From Tatumella citrea (lineage in GTDB: Bacteria; Pseudomonadota; Gammaproteobacteria; Enterobacterales; Enterobacteriaceae), in contig NZ_CP015579.1 of the NCBI RefSeq assembly GCF_002163585.1, positions 2,666,001 to 2,730,000 on the forward strand: a stretch of 64,000 bases of DNA. The letters run 5' to 3'. Made by a program: the position numbers and the translations under genes. Under the pieces are notes generated by a model that saw only the letters and a program-made list of their open reading frames with translations, was not told the origin of the DNA and did not search any database. Within the stretch, counting starts at the first letter, position 1. Every line of letters starts with the position of its first letter. This document shows positions 1-9,002 of this stretch, piece after piece.

Positions 1-355
1 CGTCATCATTGACCTTCGCATATTCCGTATAAGGCATTGCCGGATACAGATGACGGCCATCGCGGGCAATACCCTGGCGTAATGCGCGGGCAAAGTCATC
101 ATAGGTGTAATCACCAATTCCGGTCTGTTTATCCGGGGTAATATTGGTCGAATAGATAGCGCCGACCGGAGTGGTCATTTTCAACCCTCCGGTAAAAGCC
201 GGACCGCTGGCGGTATGGCAGGCCACACAATCTCCCGCAGTCGCCAGATATTCTCCCCGGGCGACCAGTTGTCCGCCACTGTCATCAGCCTGTGCCACGG
301 TACAGCCCAGCAGACCCGCCAGCACGGCTGAGTACAATAATGTTATTTTTTTCAT
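1..355 (-). CDS. Cytochrome c subunit of gluconate/sugar-acid dehydrogenase complex (partial)
   Basis: Only the N-terminal 118 codons are present; the gene runs off the left edge. The start at 355 gives a hydrophobic signal peptide with a likely cleavage after AQA (about residue 23). A c-type haem motif CVACH follows at residues 43-47, in the context of the family's 'YLATAGDCVACH' pattern. This family (gluconate 2-dehydrogenase and related alcohol/aldehyde dehydrogenase cytochromes) usually carries three haems and passes electrons from the flavoprotein to ubiquinone at the periplasmic face. It is last in a leftward three-gene operon, 13 nt after the flavoprotein. The substrate (gluconate, 2-ketogluconate or another polyol acid) cannot be told from the sequence. 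Confidence 0.9.
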   Translation of the reverse strand, partial: MKKITLLYSAVLAGLLGCTVAQADDSGGQLVARGEYLATAGDCVACHTASGPAFTGGLKMTTPVGAIYSTNITPDKQTGIGDYTYDDFARALRQGIARDGRHLYPAMPYTEYAKVNDD

Positions 356-368
356 ATTGTCAGTTCCT

Positions 369-2144
369 TCAGGCCTGTACCAGTGGTCCCGGGTTACGGA
401 GATACTGAGTTTTAATCGCATGCGCGGCAAACAGTGTGGTTGCCCCTACGATGCCGGTGGGGTTGTAGGCAATATTCTGCGGGAAGCAGCAGGCACCAAG
501 GACAAACACATTTGGCACATCCCAGCTTTGCAGATATTTATTCACTACACTGGTACGAGGGTTATCCCCCATCACCGCACCGCCGGTGGTATGCGTGGAC
601 TGATAAGGACGGACATCATAGTGAGTATTGAGCTTCTTGAATCCCATATCATAACTGCGAGGTTTTAGCGCTTTGACCAGTTCCTCGGTTTTACCGGCAA
701 CAAACTGTGTCACACGCAGATCATTCTCCTGCCAGTCAAACGTCATTCTCAGCAAAGGCAAACCGTAGCCGTCGGTATAGGTAGGATCCAGATCCAGATA
801 ACACTGCTTATAAGGCATCACTGAGGAAGCTGAACCAACACTCATACTGTGCAGATAATTATCTTTCATCGCTTTTTTCCAGCCGGTACCCCATTTAGGG
901 CTGCCGGAAGGCAGTTCTGTCTGCTGAATAGGACGGCCGCCGGTGGCATGTGCGGAAATAGTGCCTCCACCAATAAACCCGAGTGAGGAGTGGTCGAAAT
1001 TCTCACCGTTAAAGTTATCGATATAGGTTCCTGAGCACCCGGTCGCGGCAAAATTATTAAAATACTGGTCTTTGTCATAAAACAATTTCACACCACCATT
1101 GACCTGGTAGGCATAATTTCGGCCGACCACACCTTCGCCGGTACGAGGGTCATACGGCTGACCTATCCCTGACAGCAACAGCAGACGAACATTGTGCAGC
1201 TGGAACGCTCCGAGGACCACCAGGGCCGCCGGTTGCTCCACTTCCTGGCCATTGGCATCAATATAGGTAACTCCGGTCGCTTTTTTCCCTGTGCTGTCTT
1301 TGTTAACACGAATTACATGAGAATGAGTGCGCAATTCAAAATTAGTATGCTGGCGCAACGCAGGGATAACACAGGTTTGCGGAGAAGCTTTCGAGTAGTT
1401 GAAACAACCAAAACGCTCACAGAAACCGCAGTAGTTACACACCCCTAACTGGACCCCGTACGGATTCTGATACGATTCGGTACAGATTGCCGCAGGCCCC
1501 GGGAACGGACTATAACCATGCTCTTTGGCGACTTTGCCAAACAGTTCTCCGGAATACTGGCTTTTCAGGGCGCTGGTCGGATAGGCACCACTGCGCGGGG
1601 CTTCAAACGGGTTACCCCCCTGCTGAATTTCACCGTTAATATTGCCGGCCTGGCCGGAAGCACCACAGATTTTTTCAAAACGGGTAAAGAACGGCTCCAT
1701 TTCAGCATAGGTAAACGGATAATCCTGTAACGTCATGTCCTGTGGAATAAACGCGGCTCCGTACTTTTCGGTGATCGTTGATTTCAGTCGCAGATCGGTT
1801 TCCAGAGGGCGCCACAGCAGGCCATTCCAGTGAACACCTGCGCCGCCTACCCCGTCACCTGGCAGGAAAGACCCCATTTTCCGATAAGGCAGAGCCAGAT
1901 CGCCCGGTGCATGACGCACCGTCACCGTTTCGTTAGACAGGTTCTGGAATAGTTTTAACCGGACACCGTAAGTCAGCTCATCCACAATTCGTGGATAGGC
2001 AAAATCAGGATAGGTATCCCGCTGTTCACCACGTTCCAGTGCAACAATTTTCAGGCCGGTTTCGGCCAGTTCCATTGCCATCACAGAGCCTGTCCAGCCA
2101 AAACCAACAATAACTACATCTACCGGATCTTTTTTAATTGTCAT
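369..2144 (-). CDS. GMC-family FAD flavoprotein, large subunit of gluconate 2-dehydrogenase-type complex
   Basis: This is a 591-aa GMC oxidoreductase and the catalytic subunit of a membrane-bound sugar/sugar-acid dehydrogenase. An FAD-binding glycine motif (VIVGFGWTGS) lies at residues 11-20 and a GMC signature (GDGVGGAGVHWNG) near residue 100. A cysteine cluster (CNYCGFCERFGC) near residues 235-248 resembles the Fe-S-binding segment of FAD-dependent glucose/fructose dehydrogenases. The C-terminal 'NPTGIVGATTLFAAHAI' is typical of the family. There is no signal peptide of its own; in this family it is co-exported with the Tat-dependent small subunit, whose stop lies 2 nt upstream. The complex is expected in the periplasm, docked on the cytochrome. 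The exact substrate is unresolved. Confidence 0.9.
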   Translation of the reverse strand: MTIKKDPVDVVIVGFGWTGSVMAMELAETGLKIVALERGEQRDTYPDFAYPRIVDELTYGVRLKLFQNLSNETVTVRHAPGDLALPYRKMGSFLPGDGVGGAGVHWNGLLWRPLETDLRLKSTITEKYGAAFIPQDMTLQDYPFTYAEMEPFFTRFEKICGASGQAGNINGEIQQGGNPFEAPRSGAYPTSALKSQYSGELFGKVAKEHGYSPFPGPAAICTESYQNPYGVQLGVCNYCGFCERFGCFNYSKASPQTCVIPALRQHTNFELRTHSHVIRVNKDSTGKKATGVTYIDANGQEVEQPAALVVLGAFQLHNVRLLLLSGIGQPYDPRTGEGVVGRNYAYQVNGGVKLFYDKDQYFNNFAATGCSGTYIDNFNGENFDHSSLGFIGGGTISAHATGGRPIQQTELPSGSPKWGTGWKKAMKDNYLHSMSVGSASSVMPYKQCYLDLDPTYTDGYGLPLLRMTFDWQENDLRVTQFVAGKTEELVKALKPRSYDMGFKKLNTHYDVRPYQSTHTTGGAVMGDNPRTSVVNKYLQSWDVPNVFVLGACCFPQNIAYNPTGIVGATTLFAAHAIKTQYLRNPGPLVQA

Positions 2145-2146
2145 TA

Positions 2147-2866
2147 TTAAGCACCATATTTACCGGAAATACTGACCGGGCCCGGAAGATAAGGTTTTCC
2201 GGGATTATCCATGACCTGAACGTAATCGGCGCGGGCGCCAGGGAAACCAATCATTTTCCAGGAGGCCATTGTCTGATTGCCCCCGTGAATCGGATCGGCA
2301 AGGTATCCTTCTTTGGTATTTTCCAGTAACTGTGCAAAAAACAGTTTGCCGTCAACGTCTTCGGTCACCAGCTTTCCGGATTCCAAATCTTCCATTACCT
2401 GAACTTTATCTGCTGTCGCCAGTGAGGCGAACGGATGCTGATAAGTGGTCTGGCAGGCTTTATTCAGGGCGGCGATCCCCCGTCGATAGATATCCCGTGG
2501 AGTCAGGTTTTTCTGGTAACCCAGCAGTGGAGATCCTTCCTGAAAAGGCGGTTTCATGTACCACAACTGACCGTAGCCATAAGGCATTTCCATCTGCCGG
2601 TCGATAAACACCGGAACTCCTTCACTCACGGCGCCAGGGCCATATTCATCCCCCGGGATCAGCACATCGGTGGCCGCGATAATAAACCGCCACTCATCGT
2701 CTTTAAAAAAGACCGGCACATAATCACGGGTGGGATTTTTGGTCTGTTCGGCCGCCAGAGCAGCAGGCACGACACTGGTGGCCAGAGCGGTAGAAGGAAT
2801 AATGGCCAGGGCTGTCTGTAAAAATTTTCGCCGCGATGCTGCCGGCGGTTGAGAATTTTCTTTCAT
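2147..2866 (-). CDS. Gluconate 2-dehydrogenase subunit 3 family protein (Tat-exported small subunit)
   Basis: This 239-aa protein has a twin-arginine signal: SRRKFLQ near residues 11-17, a hydrophobic stretch and an Ala-rich cleavage region ending near residue 39. The body matches the gluconate 2-dehydrogenase subunit 3 family, which stabilises the flavoprotein and carries it through the Tat pathway. It is the first gene of the leftward operon and lies 2 nt from the flavoprotein. The start at 2866 follows an AAGGAACTGATA ribosome-binding region. No cofactor motif is visible, as usual for this subunit. Confidence 0.9.
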   Translation of the reverse strand: MKENSQPPAASRRKFLQTALAIIPSTALATSVVPAALAAEQTKNPTRDYVPVFFKDDEWRFIIAATDVLIPGDEYGPGAVSEGVPVFIDRQMEMPYGYGQLWYMKPPFQEGSPLLGYQKNLTPRDIYRRGIAALNKACQTTYQHPFASLATADKVQVMEDLESGKLVTEDVDGKLFFAQLLENTKEGYLADPIHGGNQTMASWKMIGFPGARADYVQVMDNPGKPYLPGPVSISGKYGA

Positions 2867-3299
2867 TATCAGTTCCTTAAAACCGGCTCACAGTAGCGAT
2901 CTGCTGCCGGATAGCGTCGGGGAATATCTGAGCAACCAATACCGGAGGTTATTTGCAGAAAGGCAGGCTTTCAGGATTTGCTCTGCAGCAAGGCATTCAC
3001 TTGCTGCAGAACAAAAGTCGCGGTTCACGGTCATAGCTCAGTGCAGGAGTGTACCAAGTACAACATAGGTTCACATAGTGCAACAACATACTTTGTTACC
3101 ATTCCTTTAACACTTTAAAAACATATGTCTTACCTGGAAGCGTAATTTGTAGTTAATAGAGGATATATTCTGGGTTATTACATTGATTTAATGGATGATC
3201 CTGAGAATCTGTTACGATCATGATGCAAAATAGCCGGAGCAATAGTTTCGTTACCTGACGAGCATCCGGCGGTGTTTACATCAACAGGAAGGACAGGCT
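2867..3299. other. Intergenic region between divergent operons, with an 11-bp perfect hairpin
   Basis: This 433-bp stretch between the dehydrogenase operon and the divergent hydroxyacid dehydrogenase has no convincing gene. It holds a perfect 11-bp inverted repeat with a 7-nt loop at 2982-3010 (TCTGCAGCAAG and its complement). There is no T-run on either side, so it is more likely leader structure or an operator than a terminator. Promoters for both operons must lie here, but I cannot place them. Confidence 0.6.
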
Positions 3300-4262
3300 A
3301 TGCAACCGTATAAATGTTTTATCCTTGATGATTATCAGTCTGTTGCTGAAAAAATGGCCGACTGGTCAAAACTGCCGCAAAGTATCAGCATCCATACTCT
3401 TCACTCACCACTCAGCAGCCTTGATCAACAAATCGAAGTGCTGAAAGATGCGACCATCCTGGTAGTGATGCGCGAACGCACCGCTATCGCCCGGCAACTG
3501 CTCAGCCAGCTCCCGTCACTAAAACTGATAGTGACCAGTGGGATGCGAAATGCGGCAATCGATATCGCCGCGGCTACAGAGTTGGGAATAACCGTGTGTG
3601 GTACCGAAAGCAGCAGCGTGCCGCCTGCCGAACTGGCATGGGGATTATTACTGGCGCTGTCACGGCAGATTTGCAGTGAATCATCGGCATTAGCGGCGAA
3701 TGGTCCCTGGCAAAGCACTGTGGGGATGACTCTGCAGGGCAAAAAGTTAGGGATTATTGGTCTGGGGAAAACCGGTAAGCTTATTGCCCGCTATGCGCAG
3801 GCTTTCGGCATGGAAGTGTACGCCTGGAGCAGTAATCTGACCGAAGCTCAGGCCCAACAGCAGGGTGTTACATTTGTGGCATCTAAAAGGGAAATTTTGC
3901 AACTGGCCGATGTTATCACTCTGCATCTGGTCAGCTCACCACGTAGCCACGGCATTATTAGTTATTCTGATTTGCAGCAGATGAAAAAAACCGCGCTGTT
4001 GATTAATACCTCGCGCGCTGAATTAATCGCTGAAGGTGCACTGGTGAGGGCACTGGAAAACGGCGATATCGCCGCTGCGGCTATTGATGTTTTTGAGCAG
4101 GAACCTCTGGCTGCCGGATCGGTTTACCGTACTACCCGGAATCTGCTGGCCACCCCGCATCTTGGCTATGTCAGCGATACTAATTATCACACCTTTTTTG
4201 GGCAGGCGATTGAAGATATCCAGGCCTGGCTTAACGGAGAACCTCTCAGAGTTCTCGGTTAA
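3300..4262 (+). CDS. D-isomer-specific 2-hydroxyacid dehydrogenase, NAD(P)-dependent
   Basis: This 320-aa cytoplasmic oxidoreductase interconverts 2-keto acids and D-2-hydroxy acids. A Rossmann motif GIIGLGKTGK starts near residue 155. The catalytic triad of the family is visible as Arg in NTSRAEL, Glu in FEQEPL and His in TPHLGY, all in the C-terminal half. The start at 3300 is preceded by AGGAAGGA with good spacing. It is divergent from the gluconate-dehydrogenase-type operon. A role in reducing a keto-sugar acid would fit the neighbourhood, but this is inference; phosphoglycerate dehydrogenase-like or glyoxylate reductase-like activities are equally possible. The gene appears monocistronic. 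Confidence 0.88.
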   Translation: MQPYKCFILDDYQSVAEKMADWSKLPQSISIHTLHSPLSSLDQQIEVLKDATILVVMRERTAIARQLLSQLPSLKLIVTSGMRNAAIDIAAATELGITVCGTESSSVPPAELAWGLLLALSRQICSESSALAANGPWQSTVGMTLQGKKLGIIGLGKTGKLIARYAQAFGMEVYAWSSNLTEAQAQQQGVTFVASKREILQLADVITLHLVSSPRSHGIISYSDLQQMKKTALLINTSRAELIAEGALVRALENGDIAAAAIDVFEQEPLAAGSVYRTTRNLLATPHLGYVSDTNYHTFFGQAIEDIQAWLNGEPLRVLG

Positions 4263-4759
4263 ATTTTGTCTGGCGGGAGTGATTTTTCGACGGATTCGTA
4301 ACCACGACTGGCAATTGTCCGGCCCGGGGACTTTATTCATATGTGACATGCGCAGTCCGGTGCTGCGCTTACCTGACACGTCTTGCCTGGCAGCAGCGAA
4401 AAGCCACACCGGAGTGCACTGACCACCCTGCATTGCTGAGATTTTTTCCATATTACTGCGTTTCAAAATCTGCCTCTGTTACCCCGCCCGGAAGGTCAGT
4501 CCCGTGAATGGCGGCTGCCTGGAAAGTTGATCCTCTTCACATCCCTGACTGCCGTAGCTGTTTTATCCATAGACTAAGCGATAACTTCCAGATTAGCTGC
4601 CTGCGGCTGAGGGTATGGTTAATCATCGGTTCGATGGTCACGCCAGGCCGTAGTGCCGGTGACCGGTAGACCTGATGCTTAGCTGCCGTTTTCCCTGACA
4701 GGCAGACAGCCTGCAGTCACGAACTTTTGTCGGGGATGGTCAGGAAAAGGATAAACCCC
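4263..4759. other. Intergenic region without a recognisable gene
   Basis: These 497 bp between the hydroxyacid dehydrogenase and the pentoside transporter contain no supported gene on either strand. The frames that are open lack ribosome-binding sites and protein-like composition. The promoter of the transporter/GH43 operon should be here, but no clear -35/-10 pair or regulator site could be identified by eye. Confidence 0.5.
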
Positions 4760-6205
4760 ATGTCAACCTCAGCACTCTCTCTGCGGGAAAAAATAGGTTA
4801 TGCCTCCGGCGACGCGGGATGTAACATTATTTTTGGCACCATCATGCTGTTTGTCAGTTTCTTCTACACCGACGTGTTCGGGTTATCCCCTGCGATGGTC
4901 GGGATATTACTGTTGTCAGTGCGGATCCTCGATGCAGTGGCAGATCCTATCATGGGAGTCATTGCTGACCGGACAGTAACCCGTTGGGGCCGTTTCAGAC
5001 CGTGGTTGCTGTGGGGCGCGGTTCCTTTTGCCATCGCCAGTATTCTGATGTTCACCACTCCGGACTGGAGTTATCAGGCTAAAGTTATTTATGCCTTCGC
5101 CACCTATGCCCTGATGTCGATGACCTACACCATGGTGAATATTCCTTACTGTTCACTGGGAGGAGTTATCACCAATGATCCGGTTGAACGGGTGGCTTGT
5201 CAGTCCTGGCGGTTTGTGATGGTCGGCGTAGCCACCCTGTTACTAACCTTGTCACTGCTACCCATGACAGAGTGGTTTGGTGGTGGAAATAAAGCCAGAG
5301 GCTACCAGTCAGCCATGGTGGTGTTATCGGTAATCGGCATGTGCCTGTTTTTCTTTTGCTTTTTTAACGTTAAAGAACGTATCCATGCAGCGGTACCTTC
5401 ACACGATGCCTGGCGTAAAGATCTGCGTAATGTCTGGAAGAACGACCAGTGGATCAGAATGTTGCTGCTGACGCTATGTAATGTCTGTCCGGGCTTTATC
5501 CGTATGGCCGCGGTGATGTATTACGTGACAAGGGTTATGCAACAAAGTGCCGGATTCGCCACCTTCTTTATCAGCCTCGGGGTGGTCGGAATGATGATTG
5601 GCAGTATGCTGGCAGGACCACTGACCGATCGCTGGTGCAAACTGAAAGTATTTTTCTGGACCAATATCGTACTTGCCTTGTTTTCAGCCGGATTCTGGTT
5701 TGTTAACCCGCAGGCGGTAGTCCTGGTGACCTGCCTCTATTTTTTACTGAATATTCTGCACCAGATCCCTTCTCCGCTGCACTGGTCGCTGATGGCCGAT
5801 GTGGATGATTACGGCGAATGGAAGACCGGTAAGCGTCTGACTGGAATCAGTTTTTCCGGCAATATTTTCTTCCTGAAATGCGGTCTGGCTATTGCCGGAG
5901 CACTGGTCGCCTTCCTGCTGTCACATTACGGCTATAACGCCAGTGCCACAACTCAGTCACCTCAGGCGTTAGCCGGTATTGTGCTGCTATTTACACTGAT
6001 CCCCGCATTCGGTTACCTGCTGACCGCCGGTGTCGTCAGACTGTTGAAAGTTGACCGCAGCCTGATGAAGCAGATCCAGTCGGATCTGGAAAAACGCAGA
6101 AGGAATTATTCCGGTATTGCTGATCTTTATCGTCAGGTAAAAGCGGAACATCGTGAGCGTCAGACGATAACTAACGTACGTCCGCAAATACTGCCAGGAA
6201 ATTAA
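4760..6205 (+). CDS. GPH-family (glycoside-pentoside-hexuronide) sugar:cation symporter
   Basis: This is a 481-aa inner-membrane transporter with about 12 hydrophobic segments. Its N-terminus (REKIGYASGDAGCN) and loop 2-3 motif (ADPIMGVIADRT, RWGRFRPW) are diagnostic of the GPH family (MelB, XynT, YicJ type). The ATG at 4760 is chosen over an in-frame ATG at 4727 because AGGAAAAGG precedes it at normal spacing and the family N-terminus begins there. The GH43 glycosidase starts 10 nt downstream, so the pair probably forms an operon that imports short arabino- or xylo-oligosaccharides and hydrolyses them in the cytoplasm. Confidence 0.9.
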   Translation: MSTSALSLREKIGYASGDAGCNIIFGTIMLFVSFFYTDVFGLSPAMVGILLLSVRILDAVADPIMGVIADRTVTRWGRFRPWLLWGAVPFAIASILMFTTPDWSYQAKVIYAFATYALMSMTYTMVNIPYCSLGGVITNDPVERVACQSWRFVMVGVATLLLTLSLLPMTEWFGGGNKARGYQSAMVVLSVIGMCLFFFCFFNVKERIHAAVPSHDAWRKDLRNVWKNDQWIRMLLLTLCNVCPGFIRMAAVMYYVTRVMQQSAGFATFFISLGVVGMMIGSMLAGPLTDRWCKLKVFFWTNIVLALFSAGFWFVNPQAVVLVTCLYFLLNILHQIPSPLHWSLMADVDDYGEWKTGKRLTGISFSGNIFFLKCGLAIAGALVAFLLSHYGYNASATTQSPQALAGIVLLFTLIPAFGYLLTAGVVRLLKVDRSLMKQIQSDLEKRRRNYSGIADLYRQVKAEHRERQTITNVRPQILPGN

Positions 6206-6215
6206 AGGAGCTGTC

Positions 6216-7163
6216 ATGCAGAACTGGCCAAATCCGTTTATAGAACAACGCGCAGATCCGTTTATTATCCGCCACCAGCAGCACTACTACTTTGTAGCCT
6301 CGGTACCGGAATATGACCGGCTGGAAATACGCAAAGCTGACCGGCTGGAAGATTTACCTTCTGCTCCAGCAGTGGTGGTTTGGCGCAAACCTGATAACGG
6401 GCCAATGAGTGAACTCATCTGGGCACCTGAGCTGCACCTGGTCAACGGCAAATGGTATCTCTATTTTGCTGCTGCGCCGACCCGTCAGTTACGGGATAAT
6501 ATGTTCCAGCACCGTATGTTTGTCCTGGAATGTCAGGGCGACGATCCACTGACCGGTCAGTGGATCGAAAAAGGCCAGGTATCTACTCCGTATGACACCT
6601 TCGCACTCGATGCCACGACCTTTCATCATCAGGGTAAACAATGGTATTTGTGGGCGCAAAAAGCTCCGGAGATCGCCGGAAATTCGAACCTTTATTTGTC
6701 GGAAATGGAAAACCCCTGGACGCTGCGCGGCATCCCTTTAATGCTGTCACGCCCAGAATATGACTGGGAATGCAGGGGTTTCCTGGTTAACGAAGGGCCG
6801 GCGGTGATTAAACAGGGCGGACGACTGTTTGTCAGTTATTCCGCCAGCGCCACAGACCAGAATTACTGTCTGGGTCTGCTGTGGATTGCTATTGATGCGG
6901 ATCCGTTACAGATCAGTAACTGGCATAAATTGCCGCAGCCGGTGTTCACCACCAGCCTGCAAAATAAACAGTTTGGCCCGGGACATAACAGTTTTACCGA
7001 AACCGAATCCGGAGAAACGGTACTGGTTTATCACGCCAGAAATTATACGGAAATTGAGGGTGACCCGTTATATGACCCTAACCGCCACACCAGGCTGAAA
7101 ACACTGGAGTGGGATAACCAGGGAATGCCGGTGTTCGGCACTCCTCCGCCAGATAATCACTAA
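6216..7163 (+). CDS. Glycoside hydrolase family 43 protein (arabinofuranosidase/xylosidase type)
   Basis: This 315-aa five-bladed beta-propeller-type glycosidase has the GH43 landmarks. A catalytic-base Asp lies in EQRADPF near residues 11-16, a WAPELH motif near residue 70, a general-acid Glu in NEGPAVI near residue 193, and a GPGHNS motif near residue 252. There is no signal peptide, so it acts in the cytoplasm on sugars imported by the GPH transporter encoded 10 nt upstream. AAAGGAG lies before the ATG. The start resembles exo-acting alpha-L-arabinofuranosidases of GH43, but beta-xylosidase activity cannot be excluded. Confidence 0.87.
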   Translation: MQNWPNPFIEQRADPFIIRHQQHYYFVASVPEYDRLEIRKADRLEDLPSAPAVVVWRKPDNGPMSELIWAPELHLVNGKWYLYFAAAPTRQLRDNMFQHRMFVLECQGDDPLTGQWIEKGQVSTPYDTFALDATTFHHQGKQWYLWAQKAPEIAGNSNLYLSEMENPWTLRGIPLMLSRPEYDWECRGFLVNEGPAVIKQGGRLFVSYSASATDQNYCLGLLWIAIDADPLQISNWHKLPQPVFTTSLQNKQFGPGHNSFTETESGETVLVYHARNYTEIEGDPLYDPNRHTRLKTLEWDNQGMPVFGTPPPDNH

Positions 7164-7174
7164 CAACGTCTGAC

Positions 7175-7197
7175 TGCCGGGAAGATTTTTCCCGGCA
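7175..7197 (+). terminator. Probable transcription terminator after GH43
   Basis: A 7-bp GC-rich stem (TGCCGGG/CCCGGCA) with a 9-nt loop lies 12 nt after the GH43 stop. The following AAATATTT is only weakly U-rich, so efficiency is uncertain. Confidence 0.55.
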
Positions 7198-7625
7198 AAA
7201 TATTTCCCTGCTCCGCGGGCAATATTATCCCTGTAGCCCGGACGCACCCTGAAGGGGCAGAGTTAAGCCGTCTGGTGCCTGAAAAACCATCCTTATGATT
7301 TTAAGAGAAAAATATCATCAATGGTTGGTAAATTATTGCTCCGGTCTGAGCATCAGCCCGCCAAATCTTCAACACAAGTGCTGGTATGATACTGCGAAGT
7401 TATTGTGAAGAGGGATTCGCAGCTATTTTCACCCCCCTATGCAAACCGCCATTTGTGACGCTGTCACATCATTAAAAATGGTGAAATATCATAGTTATAT
7501 CTATCCGTCCTCGCTTTCTTCCGATCTTTCTGACGAATAGTTTAGTGAGTAATTATTACCCTCATAATTATGAGTGGCACCAAATTTGCTTGATCCAACT
7601 GGTGATAAAGCTACGGAGCCAACTT
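7198..7625. promoter_or_regulatory. Upstream region of MFS gene with a 15-bp palindrome (7454-7468)
   Basis: No gene is supported in these 428 bp. At 7454-7468 a perfect palindrome TGTGAC-GCT-GTCACA lies about 160 bp upstream of the MFS start. The half-sites resemble CRP halves (TGTGA/TCACA), but the spacing is 5 rather than 6. A GntR-type or other local repressor, or a non-canonical CRP site, is therefore possible. This is inference from symmetry only. Confidence 0.4.
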
Positions 7626-8966
7626 ATGAAAGCGACATCTGTGCGTTACTACGTTTTTTCTCTGCTGTTCCTGATAGCGCTGATCAATTACATCGACCGT
7701 GGCGCACTCTCCTTCTCGGCCAATGCCATCGCACAGGAATATCATCTGGACAAAGTACAATTGGGTGCGGTTCTGGGATATTTCGGTTTTGGGTATTTGT
7801 TTGGTTCATTGTGTGGCGGTTATTTTGCCGACCGTTTCGGCACCCGAAAAATTTGGTTATGGGCAGGAATTGCCTGGTCGATACTGGAAATTGGCACCGC
7901 CTGGGCCGGAGAGCTGGGGGTCGCCCTGTTTGGCGGGTCAGCCATTCTTGGCTTCGCGGCATTACGTATTCTGTTTGGTTTCTCTGAAGGCCCGGCTTAT
8001 GCACTGATGAATAAAACTATTGCCGGTTGGGCACCCGATAACGAGCGGGGATTTGCCTTAAGCATCGGGCTGGTCAGTACTCAGGTTGGGGCATTGCTCA
8101 CCGCTCCGGTCGCGGTGGGTTTGCTGCTTCTGACCCATGACTGGCGAATTATGTTTATCGTACTGGGAATTTTTTCATTGCTGGCGATGCTGCTGTTTGC
8201 CCGCACCTTTACCGATACTCCTCAGTTGCACCCCCGGGTAAATCCACAGGAACTGGCGCTAATCACCAACGGGCAAAAGGCTGAGGCCAGCGGAGAAAAA
8301 CCGCTGCCATGGTGGAAGTTTTTCACCCACCGAACTCTGGTCTGTAACGCGCTGGGATACTTCAGCTTCCTGTATATCACCTTTACGCTGGCCAGCTGGT
8401 TGCCGAAGTATTTACAGGACAACTTCCATTACGACCTGCACTCTCTTTGGTACGTTGCGATGATTCCGTGGAGTGGCGCCTGCTTTACCGTGCTGTTAGG
8501 AGGACGTATCTCTGATACCCTGTTACGCCGTTTTGGCAACCTCCGCCTGGCGCGCAACCTGTTTGCTGCCATCGCTCTGTTACTTACCGCAGGCTGTTTT
8601 ATGGCCATTCCCTGGGTAGACTCTCCCGCCAGTGTGATTGCCCTGATGACCGCCGGTAACGCACTTAATGCCATGGTGAATAATGTCTACTGGTCAGTGG
8701 TGATTGATGTCACACCGAAAGCGACAGTAGGTACCTACAGCGGAATGACGCTGGCTATAGCAAATATTGCGTCAATTATTTCACCGATCTTATCCGGATG
8801 GATGGCACAAAATTATGGATACAACTCGATGTTCAGCGTGACCGCAGGAGTGGCGCTGTTCAGTATGGTAGCCATGCTGATGCTGCAACCGGAAAAGCGT
8901 CTGACATCTTCTGCTACGTTAACGCGTTCTCCGCGTAATGGAGAAACTTTGCCAGTCACAGACTAA
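7626..8966 (+). CDS. MFS transporter, anion:cation symporter (ACS) family, sugar-acid type
   Basis: This is a 446-aa, 12-segment inner-membrane permease. The first helix INYIDRGALSFSANAI and the motif GYFADRFGTRK between helices 2 and 3 are typical of the ACS family (glucarate, galactonate and hexuronate transporters such as GudP, DgoT and ExuT). The ATG at 7626 is chosen because ACGGAG precedes it and the family N-terminus starts there; an upstream ATG at 7545 adds 27 unlikely residues. It is monocistronic and convergent with the methyltransferase. Given the local gluconate-type oxidation genes, uptake of an oxidised sugar acid is plausible, but the substrate is not determined. Confidence 0.88.
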   Translation: MKATSVRYYVFSLLFLIALINYIDRGALSFSANAIAQEYHLDKVQLGAVLGYFGFGYLFGSLCGGYFADRFGTRKIWLWAGIAWSILEIGTAWAGELGVALFGGSAILGFAALRILFGFSEGPAYALMNKTIAGWAPDNERGFALSIGLVSTQVGALLTAPVAVGLLLLTHDWRIMFIVLGIFSLLAMLLFARTFTDTPQLHPRVNPQELALITNGQKAEASGEKPLPWWKFFTHRTLVCNALGYFSFLYITFTLASWLPKYLQDNFHYDLHSLWYVAMIPWSGACFTVLLGGRISDTLLRRFGNLRLARNLFAAIALLLTAGCFMAIPWVDSPASVIALMTAGNALNAMVNNVYWSVVIDVTPKATVGTYSGMTLAIANIASIISPILSGWMAQNYGYNSMFSVTAGVALFSMVAMLMLQPEKRLTSSATLTRSPRNGETLPVTD

Positions 8967-8975
8967 TCCACCTGT

Positions 8976-8996
8976 CGGGCGGCAGTCTGCCGCCCG
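8976..8996. terminator. Hairpin between convergent genes
   Basis: A perfect 9-bp stem CGGGCGGCA/TGCCGCCCG with a 3-nt loop fills the 36-bp gap between the MFS gene and the convergent methyltransferase. It probably ends transcription from both sides, although neither side has a long U-tract. Confidence 0.6.
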
Positions 8997-9002
8997 CAAT
9001 TA

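Noticed and set aside
369..668. Frames on the + strand over the GMC flavoprotein gene
   Set aside because: The flavoprotein is full length with all family motifs; the opposite frames have no recognisable features.
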